From Roseiarcus sp963807735 (GTDB lineage: Bacteria; Pseudomonadota; Alphaproteobacteria; Rhizobiales; Beijerinckiaceae): DNA of 64,000 nucleotides. Below, in pieces: positions 24,695-34,967 of this stretch. The position numbers and the translations under genes were made by a program. Position 1 is the stretch's first letter. Each line of letters begins with the position of its first letter. Below the pieces are notes generated by a model. That model saw only the letters and a program-made list of their open reading frames with translations, made no database searches and was not told where the DNA came from. The stretch spans positions 68,273-132,272 of the forward strand of contig CAWEDI010000025.1 in assembly GCA_963807735.1 (NCBI GenBank). The letters are read 5' to 3'.

Positions 24695-26320
24695 GTGCCG
24701 GAGCGTTTCGATCATATCGTCGTCGGCGGCGGCTCCTCCGGATCAACCGCCGCGGCCGGGCTCGTCAAGCGCGGCGCGAAAGTGCTGGTTCTGGAGGCCG
24801 GCTATTCGCATCGCCATCCGCTGCTCGACATGCCGCCCGGCATCTTCAAGATGATCCACGGCAGCAAATACATGCGCTATCACACAACCATCCCGCAGGC
24901 CCATCTTGGCGGCCGCACGCACGAAATCCCGCAGGCCAACGTGCTCGGCGGCGGCTCCTCGGTGAACGCGCAGGTTTATATGCGCGGGCGCCCCTCGGAC
25001 TACGATGGTTGGGAGCGCGCGCTTAGCGGCGAGAACGACAACCCTGGTTGGAGCTGGAAGGACGTGCTGCCGCATTTCCGCGGCATGGAGGGCAACAACC
25101 GGCTGCACGACGACCTGCACGGCGCCGACGGCCCGTTGCTGGTCTCCGACCCCGGCTATATCGACGATCTCTCGCGCTGGTTCGTGCAGGCGGTGCAGGC
25201 CCTCGGCGAGCCGTTCAACCATGACTTCAACGGACCCTCGCAGCGCGGCGTCGGCTTCTATCAGTTCATGAACCGCAGCGGCCGGCGCTCCAGCGCCGCC
25301 TACGCGTTTCTCGAGCCGCTGGAGAAGAATCCGAACCTCGTCGTTCGCCTGCAAGCCCGGACTCGGCGCATCCTGATCGAGAACGGCCGCGCGGTCGGCG
25401 TCGTCTATCGCGATGCCGCCGGGCAGGACAAACCCGCGTTCGCCGACGGCGAGGTGATCCTGGCCGCCGGCGCGCTGTCGACGCCGCAGTTGATGATGCT
25501 GTCCGGTCTCGGCCCGGCGGCGCATCTGAAGCAGCACGGGATCGCGCCGCTGGTTGATCTGCCCGGCGTCGGCGCGCATCTGATCGACCACCCCGAGGTG
25601 CCGATGGTGGCGACGACGAACGGCCCCTACGGTTATTTCCGCCAGGGCGAGGGCTGGCGGATGTGGCGCAACGGCGCGCAGTTCAAGCTGTTCGGCTCCG
25701 GCCCGATCCTGTCGGCGGGAGTCGAGGCCGGCGCCTTCGTCAACCCGGGCGATCCGACGGCCGAGCCGACGATCCAGGCGTTCCTGGTGCCGATGATCTA
25801 TGTCGATCCGAAGTCGCAGCGGCTCGCCCCCGACGCGCATGGGGTGACGATCACGACGGTCGTGGTCAAGCCGAAGTCGCGCGGCGAACTGCGGCTCGCC
25901 TCGGCCGATCCCGACGCGATGCCGCTCGTCTCGCCGCAGTTGCTCGCCGACCCCGCCGATCTCACAACCATGATTGCCGGCCAGCGGTTTTTCCTCAAAG
26001 CGTTTCAGACGAGCCCGATGAAGGAGCGCGTCGAGCGCGTGCATTCCCCCGATCCCGCCGATCTCAGCGACGACGCGCTCGCCGAGCATTGCCGTCGCTT
26101 CGTCAAGACCAACTATCACCCGAGCGGCACCGCTAAGATGGGCCGCGCCGACGATCCGTTCGCCGTGCTCGACGCGCGGTTGCGCGTGCGCGGCGTGGAA
26201 CGCCTGCGGGTCTGCGATCTTTCGGCGATGCCGGACATCAACGCCGGCAACACCAACGCGCCGGCGCTGATGCTCGGCGACCGCTGCGCGGGGTTCGTCA
26301 GCGAGGCCGGCCGCCCTTGA
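24695..26320 (+). CDS. GMC-family FAD oxidoreductase (choline/alcohol dehydrogenase type)
   Basis: A 541-residue protein starting at GTG 24695. The FAD-binding Rossmann motif is HIVVGGGSSGSTAAAGL, with the Glu-ending strand VLVLEAG. GMC signature 1 is GGGSSVNAQVYMRGRPSD and signature 2 is GALSTPQLMMLSGLGP. The catalytic His lies in NYHPSGTAKMG and the C-terminal Asn/His region in NTNAPALMLGDRC. The family oxidises alcohols and choline-like compounds; BetA itself cannot be claimed. Co-transcription with the enolase-superfamily enzyme suggests oxidation of a sugar acid or polyol. Confidence 0.88.
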   Translation: MPERFDHIVVGGGSSGSTAAAGLVKRGAKVLVLEAGYSHRHPLLDMPPGIFKMIHGSKYMRYHTTIPQAHLGGRTHEIPQANVLGGGSSVNAQVYMRGRPSDYDGWERALSGENDNPGWSWKDVLPHFRGMEGNNRLHDDLHGADGPLLVSDPGYIDDLSRWFVQAVQALGEPFNHDFNGPSQRGVGFYQFMNRSGRRSSAAYAFLEPLEKNPNLVVRLQARTRRILIENGRAVGVVYRDAAGQDKPAFADGEVILAAGALSTPQLMMLSGLGPAAHLKQHGIAPLVDLPGVGAHLIDHPEVPMVATTNGPYGYFRQGEGWRMWRNGAQFKLFGSGPILSAGVEAGAFVNPGDPTAEPTIQAFLVPMIYVDPKSQRLAPDAHGVTITTVVVKPKSRGELRLASADPDAMPLVSPQLLADPADLTTMIAGQRFFLKAFQTSPMKERVERVHSPDPADLSDDALAEHCRRFVKTNYHPSGTAKMGRADDPFAVLDARLRVRGVERLRVCDLSAMPDINAGNTNAPALMLGDRCAGFVSEAGRP

Positions 26321-26559
26321 GCCGACGGCGCCGAGGTGTGATATAGTCATGTCGAGGAGCCGTACGATGCCGACATAAGGCGAGATGAAGGCGCATCGGG
26401 ATCGCGGTTTGTCCTCAGAGGATGTCCTGCGCGAAGTCCACGAATGGTACGCCGCGAGTACGAAAAGTTTAGGTTGAAACATCGAACAGTCATCGCTTCG
26501 CCCAGCGTCGGATACGCGGTCTTATTGGAGGCGATTGATTCAAACAAAGTTGCACTGTC

Positions 26560-26690
26560 CTCGCCGTCATGCCTGGACTTGTCCCGGGCATCCACGCCGT
26601 GCGGCGCTACTCGCTTTCAAACCTCGCTTCATTGGCGCCGCGTGGATGGCCGGGACAAGCCCGGCCACGACGTTGCGGGGTCATGTCCAA
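26560..26690. repeat. Intergenic inverted repeat (TGGACTTGTCCCGGGCATCCACG type)
   Basis: GTCATGCCTGGACTTGTCCC and TGGCCGGGACAAGCCCGGCCA face each other over about 130 bases. It is a second class of dispersed palindrome, different from the unit at 22335. The gap 26321-26758 otherwise holds no clear gene. Confidence 0.65.
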
Positions 26691-26758
26691 CGCTGTCAGG
26701 CTCACCAGGATTGGTAATAAGTCATTGGGCCCGCGAGCTTGAGTGATAGGCCGCGCTC

Positions 26759-27205
26759 TCACAACTTCGCGCCGTCGTCCCCATGCGCAAGCCGTTCGAG
26801 GATCGGCGCGGCGAGCGCGACGATGCCGCGCTCGGTCTCGCTCAACCCTTGCAACGCGGTCACGAGCCACGCGTTCTGACGCCGCGCGTCGGCGGTCATC
26901 AGCTCGCGCCCGGCGGCGGTGATGGAAATCGGCAGTTGCCGACGATCTTGCGGATCAACTTCGCGCGCGATCAGACCCTCCGTCTCCAACTCGGCGACAA
27001 TGCGGGTCAGCGTCTGCGGTTGCAGACGCTCCAGGCGCGCAATCCCGCCGATCGTCAGCGGCGCATCCGCGCGCATCAACAGGCCGAGCACGCTGAGCTT
27101 TGACGGCCCGAGGCCTGTCTCGGCGCGCAAGCCTCGCAACCGGCGCGACAGGCGCGACACCGCCTGCCGCAGCGCGTTGGCGGTCTTCGGCGTCGCGTCG
27201 GTCAT
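26759..27205 (-). CDS. MarR-family regulator
   Basis: A 148-residue protein starting at ATG 27205 with GGAG upstream. The winged helix-turn-helix runs SKLSVLGLLMRADAPLTIGG, IARLERLQPQTLTRIVAELE, then the wing DPQDRRQLPISITAAG. Flanking helices form the dimer interface. Its ATG overlaps the stop of the glycosyltransferase gene (ATGA), so it is the second gene of that operon. It probably responds to a small ligand; targets are unknown. Confidence 0.88.
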   Translation of the reverse strand: MTDATPKTANALRQAVSRLSRRLRGLRAETGLGPSKLSVLGLLMRADAPLTIGGIARLERLQPQTLTRIVAELETEGLIAREVDPQDRRQLPISITAAGRELMTADARRQNAWLVTALQGLSETERGIVALAAPILERLAHGDDGAKL

Positions 27206-28710
27206 CGGTAACTCCGGAAGCGCGACCAAACATCGGTGAGCGGCGTGCGGAGCCCGCGACAAACAAAGATCGGCCGGTTGGTCTCATACGACATCGCGTA
27301 AGCGACGCCGAAAGTCGCGGCGACCTCGACGCTCGTGCATCGCCGCCGCCAGGCTTCGGGATCGCCGTTGACGTGGATCAACACGCTGCCGTCATACCCT
27401 CTCGAACCCCAAAGGAAATACTGGTTCTGCCCGCTGATCGCCGGCGGCAGGCCCTCGGCCGCGCCGTAGACGTCGATCGCGGCCGCCTCGCCGTAGTTCT
27501 GCGTCAGGATCGCCGCGCGGGCCCGCTCGTCCGGCGGCAGGGCGCGGTAGACGTCGGCGACCTTGTTCGCGAGTTCGCGCCAACCGAACTCGTCGGAGAA
27601 CGCTTGCGTCAACGGCGCCCCGGCCGCCGCCGCCTCGTCGGGAGGCGGACGCAGATGGGTCGCGTCGAGATAACGCGCCAGTTGTTCCGGCGCGAGGATC
27701 GGCAGCACGATCGGTGCCACGACCGCAGTCAGCGCGGCCGCGAGGCCAATCCACGCAGCGACGGCGATGCGCGGCAGAAAGGTCACCGCCGCCGCGCCGA
27801 TGGCGAACAGCGTCGGGTAGGCGGGAAACAGATAATAAACCTTGCCATGCGCGACGTAGTCGATCGTGAACGCGACGACATAGCCGATTGACAGGAAGCG
27901 CGCCGACCGTAGCCGCGGCATGAGGAACGGCGCGACGATTCCGGCGATCCACAGCAGCGCCAGCGCCGGGTTGGTCGCCAGCGCCTGGGTGATGAAGAAG
28001 CGGATCGGCGAGCCGTTGAAGTCGCCGCCCGGCGGGTTGTGGCGGCGCATCACTTCGAGGAACGGCCAACCCTGCGCCGCCTGCCAGATCGCCCCCGGAG
28101 CGGCGATGAGCGCCGCCAGACCGACGCCGATCCAAAGCTCGCGACGGCTGAACAGGCGCCGCTCCGGCGTCGCCAGCAACCCGACGCCGAGACCGAGCAA
28201 CCAGATTGGCGCCGCCCATTTCGCCTCCATCGCGACGCCGGCGATGAGACCGGCCCAGATCGGCGCGTTGCGGTCGTCGCGCGCGAGCCAATAGGCGATC
28301 GCCGTCCAGGCGAGCGGCTCGAAGGTCGAGGTGGTGAGAAGGTCGGTGAGCGCGAGCAGGACCGGGCACAGCAACGCGGCGGCGGCCGCCAGCGCCGCCG
28401 CAACCGGCCCGCCGCCTAGCAACCGCGCGAAAGCGGCGACCAGCGGGACGAGCGCCGCGCCGGCAAACGCGGCGGGCAATCGCAACGCGAACGGGCTGAG
28501 GCCGAACGCCTGCGTCGCCGCGGCGAGCAGGGGCACCAGCGCCGGCTGATCGACATAAGCGAAATCCGGTCTGCGGCCGCAGACGAGGAAATAAAGCTCG
28601 TTGCGCATCAGATCGTAACGCCCCGCCAGCGCGAGATGCAGCGCCAGGGCAATCGCGGCGCACGCCCAGACGAACAGACGATCGCGCGGCTGACGAGCGA
28701 GGGCGAGCAT
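27202..28710 (-). CDS. Membrane glycosyltransferase, PMT/ArnT (GT39/GT83) type
   Basis: A protein of about 502 residues with about ten membrane helices. The N-terminal catalytic signature is YDLMRNELYFLVCGRRPDFA, in which the Asp-Glu pair of the first periplasmic loop is typical of lipid-linked sugar transferases. A conserved AKWAAPIWLLGL helix and NGSPIRFFITQAL follow. It would move a sugar from a polyprenyl carrier to a lipid or protein on the periplasmic side. Start ATG 28710 has GGGAG at good spacing; ATG 28734 has none. The C-terminal soluble part resembles the family's periplasmic domain. Confidence 0.8.
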   Translation of the reverse strand: MLALARQPRDRLFVWACAAIALALHLALAGRYDLMRNELYFLVCGRRPDFAYVDQPALVPLLAAATQAFGLSPFALRLPAAFAGAALVPLVAAFARLLGGGPVAAALAAAAALLCPVLLALTDLLTTSTFEPLAWTAIAYWLARDDRNAPIWAGLIAGVAMEAKWAAPIWLLGLGVGLLATPERRLFSRRELWIGVGLAALIAAPGAIWQAAQGWPFLEVMRRHNPPGGDFNGSPIRFFITQALATNPALALLWIAGIVAPFLMPRLRSARFLSIGYVVAFTIDYVAHGKVYYLFPAYPTLFAIGAAAVTFLPRIAVAAWIGLAAALTAVVAPIVLPILAPEQLARYLDATHLRPPPDEAAAAGAPLTQAFSDEFGWRELANKVADVYRALPPDERARAAILTQNYGEAAAIDVYGAAEGLPPAISGQNQYFLWGSRGYDGSVLIHVNGDPEAWRRRCTSVEVAATFGVAYAMSYETNRPIFVCRGLRTPLTDVWSRFRSYR

Positions 28711-28779
28711 GCCGGCTCCCAGATTTGTACGCATTTGCGTTATAACTGAGAATTGAGGATCGCGCAACGCCGCCGTAAA

Positions 28780-28935
28780 TCGTCATCGCGAGCGAAGCCG
28801 TTCCAGGGCGGATTTAACGGTCGCCGTCATGGCGAGCGGAAGCGATGCTATTCAGCTCTGAGAGATCGCTCGCCGGCCGGATGGGGAGGCCCAGCGGCGC
28901 CCTGGATGGCTTCGCTTCGCTCGCCATGACGGAGA
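28780..28935. repeat. REP-type palindromic repeats
   Basis: TCATCGCGAGCGAAGCCG, GTCATGGCGAGCGGAAGCG and GGCTTCGCTTCGCTCGCCATGACGG are units of the same family as at 22335-22465. The 28711-29131 gap contains nothing else that I recognise. Confidence 0.7.
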
Positions 28936-29131
28936 GATGCGGACGATCCAAACGGAAAGCGCGTCAGAGACGGAAAGGGGGCGACTCCGACCGCCGCCTT
29001 GCGGGGTGGCGCCTTCCCATTCGATGAGCAAATGTCGACATGAACTCGCGAGGTATCCGCCTGGACGGCTGCGGCTGGTTACGCCGTGCGTTGGAATTCT
29101 GATGCATATACGTATTACCGGAAAATCACCG

Positions 29132-29935
29132 CTAACGCGTGCGCGAAATCAGCGCCATGGCGGCTGCGGGGTTCTTCGCCTTGTGGCCGCTGATGACATA
29201 CAGATAGACGTCGCGCGGGGCGGAGGCGTGGGCTTCGCCGACATAGTCGAGCCCGTCCGGCGCCTTGCCTTCCGCCCAAGCCCGCGCGCGCTGCGCCCAG
29301 CGATCGAGGGTCTTCGGCGCGTAGCCGAACTTCTTGCCCTCGCTCGTCCCCATGATGCGCGCGTAGATGAACGGCGCGGTCGGATCGGCGATTTGCGGAA
29401 ACTCGCTGTCGCCCGCGATCACGATCGCGACGCCATGCTCGCGCGCCAGCGCGACGAACTCCGCCTGGCCAAAACTGACGTGTCGCACTTCGACGACATG
29501 GCGCAGCGCGCGGCCGTCGACGGATTTCGGCAACAGCTTCAGGAATGCGGCGAAGTCCTCGGCGTCGAACTTCTTGGTCTCCATGAACTGCCAGTTGATT
29601 GGCCCGAGCTTGTGCTTGAGCTCCATCACGCCGCTGGCGAAGAACCGCTCAACGCTTTCGCCGGCGGTGGCGAGAACTTTCCTGTTGGTGGCGAATCGCG
29701 GCGCCTTGAGCGAGAACACGAAATCATCCGGTGTCTCGTCATGCCATTTGGCGAAGCTCTCGGGCTTCTGCGAGCCGTAATAGGTGCCGTTGATCTCGAT
29801 CGAGGTGAGCTTGCGGCTGGCGAACTCCAATTCGCGCTTCTGCGGCAGGTCGTCAGGATAGAACTCCCCGCGCCACGGCTCATAGGTCCAACCGCCGACG
29901 CCGATGCGGATCTTTCCTGGAGGTCCCGCGCTCAC
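29132..29935 (-). CDS. DUF72 domain protein
   Basis: A 267-residue TIM-barrel protein starting at GTG 29935, which has GGGGAG nine bases upstream. Family hallmarks are IGVGGWTYEPWRGEFYPD near residue 10, IEINGTYYGS near 50, FSLKAPRFATN near 80, LGPINWQF near 120, and a late FIYARIMG. The family (YecE-like) has no established reaction, though the barrel and conserved Trp/Tyr suggest an enzyme. It stands alone between a repeat region and the TusA gene. Confidence 0.9.
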   Translation of the reverse strand: MSAGPPGKIRIGVGGWTYEPWRGEFYPDDLPQKRELEFASRKLTSIEINGTYYGSQKPESFAKWHDETPDDFVFSLKAPRFATNRKVLATAGESVERFFASGVMELKHKLGPINWQFMETKKFDAEDFAAFLKLLPKSVDGRALRHVVEVRHVSFGQAEFVALAREHGVAIVIAGDSEFPQIADPTAPFIYARIMGTSEGKKFGYAPKTLDRWAQRARAWAEGKAPDGLDYVGEAHASAPRDVYLYVISGHKAKNPAAAMALISRTR

Positions 29936-30045
29936 GGCCGTTGCTCCCCTTTGAACGGTGACGAACGTGTAAACGAAAGTCCGCGGGGCGCGCAAGGCGA
30001 TGGCTTCCTAGGCCCTCGCGCACGCTCCCCCCGACCTCCGGGCCG

Positions 30046-30276
30046 TCAGCCCGCGGTGTTACGAATGAGAATTCTGTGAACGCCGCCCTCGGAGGAATGG
30101 GCGGCGAGTTCGTTGCCGGTGGTGCGACAAAAGGCTTCGAAATCGGGGACCGCGCCGGGGTCCGTCGCCAGAACCTCGAGCGTCCCGTGGCGCGGCACGT
30201 CTTTCAGCGCCTTTCTGGCTTTGAGAATCGGCAACGGGCAGATCAGTCCCTTCACGTCGAGCGTCACGTCGGCCAT
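30046..30276 (-). CDS. TusA-type sulfur carrier protein
   Basis: A 76-residue protein starting at ATG 30276 with GGGAGA upstream. The motif GLICPLPILKARKAL carries the conserved Cys of the CPxP motif that binds sulfane sulfur as a persulfide. TusA-like proteins serve tRNA thiolation or cytoplasmic sulfur oxidation. It lies just downstream of the DmsC-like anchor and the SoeAB genes on the same strand, which favours a role in dissimilatory sulfur transfer leading to sulfite oxidation. Confidence 0.88.
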   Translation of the reverse strand: MADVTLDVKGLICPLPILKARKALKDVPRHGTLEVLATDPGAVPDFEAFCRTTGNELAAHSSEGGVHRILIRNTAG

Positions 30277-30337
30277 CCGGGGTCTCCCTGCTCCAATAGG
30301 TCTGGTTGAAATTCGCCGGCGGCTCCGTGAAATCTCC

Positions 30338-31291
30338 TCATGCGGCGCGGCCGTAGTAGAGCATCGAGACATGCGTCGCCTCGGCGAAGAACAGCCAGCG
30401 CTCGACGCCGAGTCCGGCGGCGGCGGCGAGCGTCGCCGTCACTGCGAACGCCGTCGCGCCGAGCCGTGACGCCGGCGCCAACGCCGTGGCGAGGCCGATG
30501 AGCAGCGCCGGCGCGACGATGAGCGTCGCGACGACGAAACGCCGAAGCTTGGCCGCGTGTTTGCGCGCGACGCGAAAGCCCATTTCGCGCATCACGAAAT
30601 TTTCCTCCGTGTGCGGCGCTTCGAGCAGCTTGACTGACCCGAACGCACTGAGGCCGGTCGCGCTCGCCAGCGTGCTGCGCGGCGGCTCGTTGTCGATGAA
30701 CCGCCAATAGCCGAGTTTGGCGATCGCGGTCAGCGCAATCAGCCCCACCGCCATAACGCCGAACGTCGGGCGGAACGCGTGCAGCGCCAGCGTGAGATCA
30801 ACCAGCAGCATCGCCCCGCTCGCCGCCGACATGGCGAGATAGCCGGGCAGGGTCCAGCGGTTGCTCCATTGCCGGATCGGTTTCAGGCTGGCGTAGATCA
30901 TCGCCGTGCAAACGACGGTGACGACCGCCATCGCGACGCAACCGAGAGCCGCGACGGCGAACGGGCCTTCGAGGCGATTGAGCAGCAACCAGCCAAGCGC
31001 GAACGGGCCGGCGACGACGTAGGTCGCGAGCGCGGCGACGCCCTCGCGGGCGAGCCAGGACGAACGCCATTGCGTAAGCGCCAGCAGGGCGCGCTCGGGG
31101 CGACCGAGATGGAAGGTCGAGCTCAGCAGTCCGATGGAAAACAGCGCCACGGAAAGACTGAGCCCGCAAAAGCCGAACAACGTTGTCGTCGGAACCAGGC
31201 CGAGCAACGCGAACAGCGCGAGCCAGGCGAGCAGGCCAAGGCCGGCGCCGGACGCGGTGGTGAACAGAATGACGGAGGCGGCGGGATGCAT
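30338..31291 (-). CDS. soeC: DmsC-family membrane anchor (SoeC-like)
   Basis: A 317-residue protein with about eight membrane helices and the DmsC features HPAASVILFTTASGAGLGL at the start, STFHLGRPERALLAL near residue 60, and SSWLAREGV. These proteins anchor a molybdopterin subunit and a ferredoxin-like subunit to the membrane and exchange electrons with quinone. It starts three bases after the FeS subunit gene. Together with the upstream A and B genes it fits SoeABC, the cytoplasmic sulfite:quinone oxidoreductase. A DMSO-reductase role is less likely because no Tat signal is seen on the catalytic subunit. Confidence 0.8.
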   Translation of the reverse strand: MHPAASVILFTTASGAGLGLLAWLALFALLGLVPTTTLFGFCGLSLSVALFSIGLLSSTFHLGRPERALLALTQWRSSWLAREGVAALATYVVAGPFALGWLLLNRLEGPFAVAALGCVAMAVVTVVCTAMIYASLKPIRQWSNRWTLPGYLAMSAASGAMLLVDLTLALHAFRPTFGVMAVGLIALTAIAKLGYWRFIDNEPPRSTLASATGLSAFGSVKLLEAPHTEENFVMREMGFRVARKHAAKLRRFVVATLIVAPALLIGLATALAPASRLGATAFAVTATLAAAAGLGVERWLFFAEATHVSMLYYGRAA

Positions 31292-31294
31292 GGG

Positions 31295-32030
31295 CTATCG
31301 CGACAGCATGCGATCGACCCAGCGCAGCAATCCGCTCGGCGCGCCCGCGCTGCGCTCGACCGGCGCCGGCGCGGCGCCGCGCTTGCCCGGCCGCGGCGGC
31401 AGATATTTGCTGGTCGGTTGATAGCCGGTCTCCGGCATCAGGTCGAAGCCGCCGCGCTCGCGCGTCAGCCGCGACACGTTGGAGTCGGGATCGTTGAAAT
31501 CGCCGAAATGCCGCGCGCTGACCGGGCAGGTCGAGACGCAGGCGGGAACGCGGTCCGCTTCAGGCAGGTTCTCGTTGTAGATCTTGTCGATGCACAGCGT
31601 GCATTTCTTCATCACGCCCTCGACCTCGTCGAACTCGCGCGCGCCGTAGGGGCAGGCCCACGAGCACAGCTTGCAGCCGATGCACTTGTCGTGGTCGATC
31701 AGCACGATGCCGTCCTCGGCGCGCTTGTAGGACGCGCCGGTCGGGCAGACGGTCACGCAATCCGGCTTCTCGCAATGCAGGCAGTTCTTCGGGAAATGCA
31801 CGGTGCGGGCGTCGGCGCCGCCGCCGCCCGCCTCGTAGGTGAACACGCGGTTGAACCATACGCCGCGCTGCTCGGCCTGATAGGCGTTGACGTCGGTCAG
31901 CGGCGCGCTGTGGCCGCCGGTGTTCCATTCCTTGCAGTTGGTCGCGCAGGCGTGGCAGCCGACGCAGGTGTCGAGATCGATGACGAGGCCGAGCCGTTTG
32001 GGCGCTCGGACCCCGGGGCAGGCTGGTCAT
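31295..32030 (-). pseudogene. soeB: 4Fe-4S electron-transfer subunit (SoeB-like), frameshifted near its start
   Basis: ATG 32030 with GGAGAG upstream begins MTSLPR; removing one base from the CCCCGGGG run at 32010-32017 gives MTSLPGVRAPKRLGLVIDLD, continuing CVGCHACATNC in the frame that runs to 31295. Four cysteine clusters follow: CLHCEKPDCVTVCPTGA, CIGCKLCSWACPYGA, CTLC and CVSTCPVSA. This is the four-cluster ferredoxin subunit of DMSO-reductase-family enzymes. Except for the first frame change the gene is sound, so the error may lie in the assembly. It overlaps the end of the A gene. Confidence 0.8.
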
Positions 32031-34901
32031 GTCGAGACTCTCCGCCGATGGCGCGAAGGGCGCGCCGTATTGGCTGACTGAGGGCGGCGGCGCAAGTCCC
32101 GCGAGGCGTGGCAGGGTCGGGAATTGCGGCTCGCTGGATCTCCTCGCCGGCCTCGCATTTCTCGATGCGGACGCGCAGGTCGAACCAGGCGGCCTGCCCG
32201 GTGACGGGATCGGAGTTGGAAGCGCCGCTCGGCTTCGCCGGGCAGCAGTTCGCTGATGAGATGGTTGAGCAGGAAGCCTTGCGCGCTTCGGGCGCGTCAG
32301 GGTCAAGCGTCCAGGCGCCGGCGCGTTTGCCGATCGCGTTCCAGGTCCACACCGTGTCCGGGTTGACGCCATCCATCGTGCTTGATCTGGACCTTGATCG
32401 CGCCGTTGTGGCTGGTGACGCGCACCCAATCGTCGTCGACGAGGCCGAGTTCGCGCGCCTTGGCGGTCGCGACATAGAGCCGGTTGCGCCCGAGGATCTG
32501 CCGCAGCCAGGCATTCTGCGAGCCCCAGGAATGATACATGATCATCGGCCGCTGGGTCAGCGCATGCAGCGGAAACATCTCGCGGTCGACGCATCGCCTC
32601 CTCATACGGCGCATACCAGATCGGCAGCGGATCGAACGCCGATTTCAGGCGTTCGCGCATCGCGCTCTGGCGGCTGCACGGCGCCGTGGCCTTCGCGCCG
32701 CGAGGCGGAACTTCTGCAGCGGCTCGCAATAGAGCTGGAGGACGATCTGCTCGGTCGAGCCGACGAAGCCCATGCTTGCGGCGAATTCCAGATAGTCCTT
32801 GTTGGCGAACTTGTAGAACCGCTCGTGCGGCGCGAGTTCGTGGCGCCAGAAACATTCGTTGGCGATGTAGTCGTCGAGCTGGTGCGGATTGACCGCGCCG
32901 CGTCCGTCCGATCTCGCCGTTCGCGCCGCGCCAGCCGGCGAGCGGCCCGAGGCCGGGCGCGCGCTCGTGGTTGACGATGTAGTCGGGATAGCCGCCGGGA
33001 TAGCGCGGCGAGCCGTCGTCGTCGACCATGCCCGGCAGCTCAGCCGCGCGCCGAGATCGATCAGCACGATCTGGAACGCGCGCACGTCGCGATCGGGCGT
33101 CGATCACCGGTTGGCGGATCGCGTCGGCGGGGCCGTCGGCGTCCGACGATCGGCCGGTCGAGCAGCGAGATGCAATCCCAGCGCTCCAGATAGGTCGTAT
33201 CGGGCAGCACGAGATCGGCATAGGCGACCATTTCGGAGGCGTAGGCGTCGGAATAGATGATGAACGGGATCTTGTAGGCGCCGCTGGCGTCCTTGTCGGT
33301 CAGCATCTCCATCGTCGCGCGCGGTGTTCATCGCGCTGTTCCAGCTCATGTTGGCCATGTAGAGGAACAGCGTGTCGATCTTGTAGGGATCGCCGGCCCA
33401 GGCGTTGGCGATCACCATGTGCATGAGGCCGTGCGCGGCGAGCGGCGCGTCCCAGGTATAGGCCTTGTCGATGCGGATCGGCTTGCCGTCGGCGTCGATC
33501 AGCAGATCCTCCGGCCCTTGCACGAAGCCGAGCGGCATGCCCGTCGAGCGGCGTCATCGGCGCGGTTGTCTTGCCCGCCGGCTTCTGCGCGGGCGGGATC
33601 GGCTTGGGGTAGGGCGCCTTGAAGCGAAAGCCGCCGGGACATTCGATCGCGCCGATCAGCATCTGCAGCAGATGGATCGCGCGGCAGGTCTGGAAGCCGT
33701 TGGTATGGGCGGAGATGCCGCGCATCGCGTGCATCGCCACCGGCCGGCCGATGATCTTGTCATGCCGCCGGCCGGCCCAATCGGTCCAGGCGACGTCAAG
33801 CTCGATCGCTTGGCTGAACGCCACGTCGGCGATCTCGGCCGCGATGCGGCGGATCACGGCGGCGTCGATCCCGCAAGCCGCCGCGACGGCCTCGGGCGCA
33901 TAGCGGTCGTCGAGATAACGTTCGGCGATCAACTGAAACACCGGAACCGCCTTGCGCCCGTCGGCCAGGCTGAATTCGCCGACGACCGCCGGGGCGATGT
34001 CGGCCGCCTTCGCCTTGGCGAGGGCGCGGGCGTGCTGGTCGTAGCTCAGCGGATCGCCATCGGCGTCGCGCGCGAACAGGCCGTGCTCGGCTTCGCCCGG
34101 CGCCTGCGACGACCAGCCAGCGCGGCGTTGGCGTAGCGCACCAGATAGTCGAGGTCGATCTTGTCGGCGCGCAGCAGCTCATGGACGAGCGCGAGCACGA
34201 ACAGCCCGTCCGTGCCCGGGCGGATGCCGATCCATTCGTCGGCGATCGCGGAATAGCCGGTGCGGATCGGGTTGATCGAAACGATCTTGGCGCCGCGCCC
34301 CTTCAGCTTGCCCAGGCCGATCTTGATCGGGTTGGAGTCGTGATCCTCGGCGACGCCGAACATCAAGAAGATATTTGGCGCGCTCCCAATCGGGCTCGCC
34401 GAACTCCCAGAACGAGCCGCCGATCGTGTAGAGCCCGGCGGCGGCCATGTTGACCGAGCAGAAGCCGCCATGCGCGGCGAAGTTGGGCGTGCCGAACTGC
34501 GTCGCCCACCAGCCGGTCAGCGATTGGCTCTGGTCGCGGCCGGTGAAGAAGGCGAGTTTCTTCGGATCGGTTCGCGCGGATGTCGGTCGAGCCACGCGCG
34601 TGGCGATCGCCAGCGCCTCGTCCCACTCGATCTCGACGAATTCGCCGGCGCCGCGCTCGCCGACGCGCTTCAGCGGCTTGCGGAGCCGAGCCGGCGAATA
34701 GTGCTGCATGATGCCGGACGAGCCCTTGCCGCACAGCACGCCCTTGTTGACGGGATGGTTCTTGTTGCCCTCGATGTAGCGGATTTGGCCGTCGCGGATG
34801 TGCACTTTGATCCCGCAGCGGCACGCGCACATGTAGCAGGTGGTGAATTTCACCTCGTCCGCCACCGGCGGCGAGAGGTTGACCTCGGGCTCCTTCAACA
34901 T
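32027..34901 (-). pseudogene. soeA: Molybdopterin oxidoreductase subunit (SoeA-like), split by at least ten frame changes
   Basis: ATG 34901 has GGAAGGA upstream. The N-terminus binds a 4Fe-4S cluster: CYMCACRCGIKVH...GVLCGKGSSG. Recognisable blocks appear in order but in alternating frames: FTGRDQSQSLTGWW, then FGVAEDHDSNPIKIGL (shift near 34373), then QAPGEAEHGLFARDADG (34130-34100), HAMRGISAHTNGFQT, then GFVQGPEDLLIDADG (33540), MEMLTDKDASGAYKIPFI (33320), HQLDDYIANECFWRHELAPH, and MYHSWGSQNAWLRQILGRNR. Each piece is well conserved and the changes are single-base, mostly in G/C runs. That pattern suits local assembly error or very recent decay. No Tat signal is present. Confidence 0.8.
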
Positions 34902-34967
34902 CCTGCGTCCTTCCGGCGCGCCGTCCGCCGGCATGTTTACCACATATTCTATAAAATTAGACGACTG

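Noticed and set aside
26385..26477. Short ORF of 30 codons (KAHRDRGLSSEDVLREVHEW), antitoxin-like
   Set aside because: Too short, no toxin partner and no clear start signal; may be a scrap of an antitoxin gene.
24743..26482. 579-codon minus-strand ORF opposite the GMC oxidoreductase
   Set aside because: Antisense shadow of a well-supported gene; rich in Arg/His/Ala without domains.
30779..32077. 432-codon plus-strand ORF over the SoeB/SoeC genes
   Set aside because: Opposite-strand shadow over clear membrane-anchor and ferredoxin genes.
31295..34901. Periplasmic DMSO or arsenate reductase as identity of the molybdoenzyme
   Set aside because: No Tat signal on the large subunit, and TusA and CysK lie nearby; a cytoplasmic SoeABC-type sulfite dehydrogenase fits better, though not proven.
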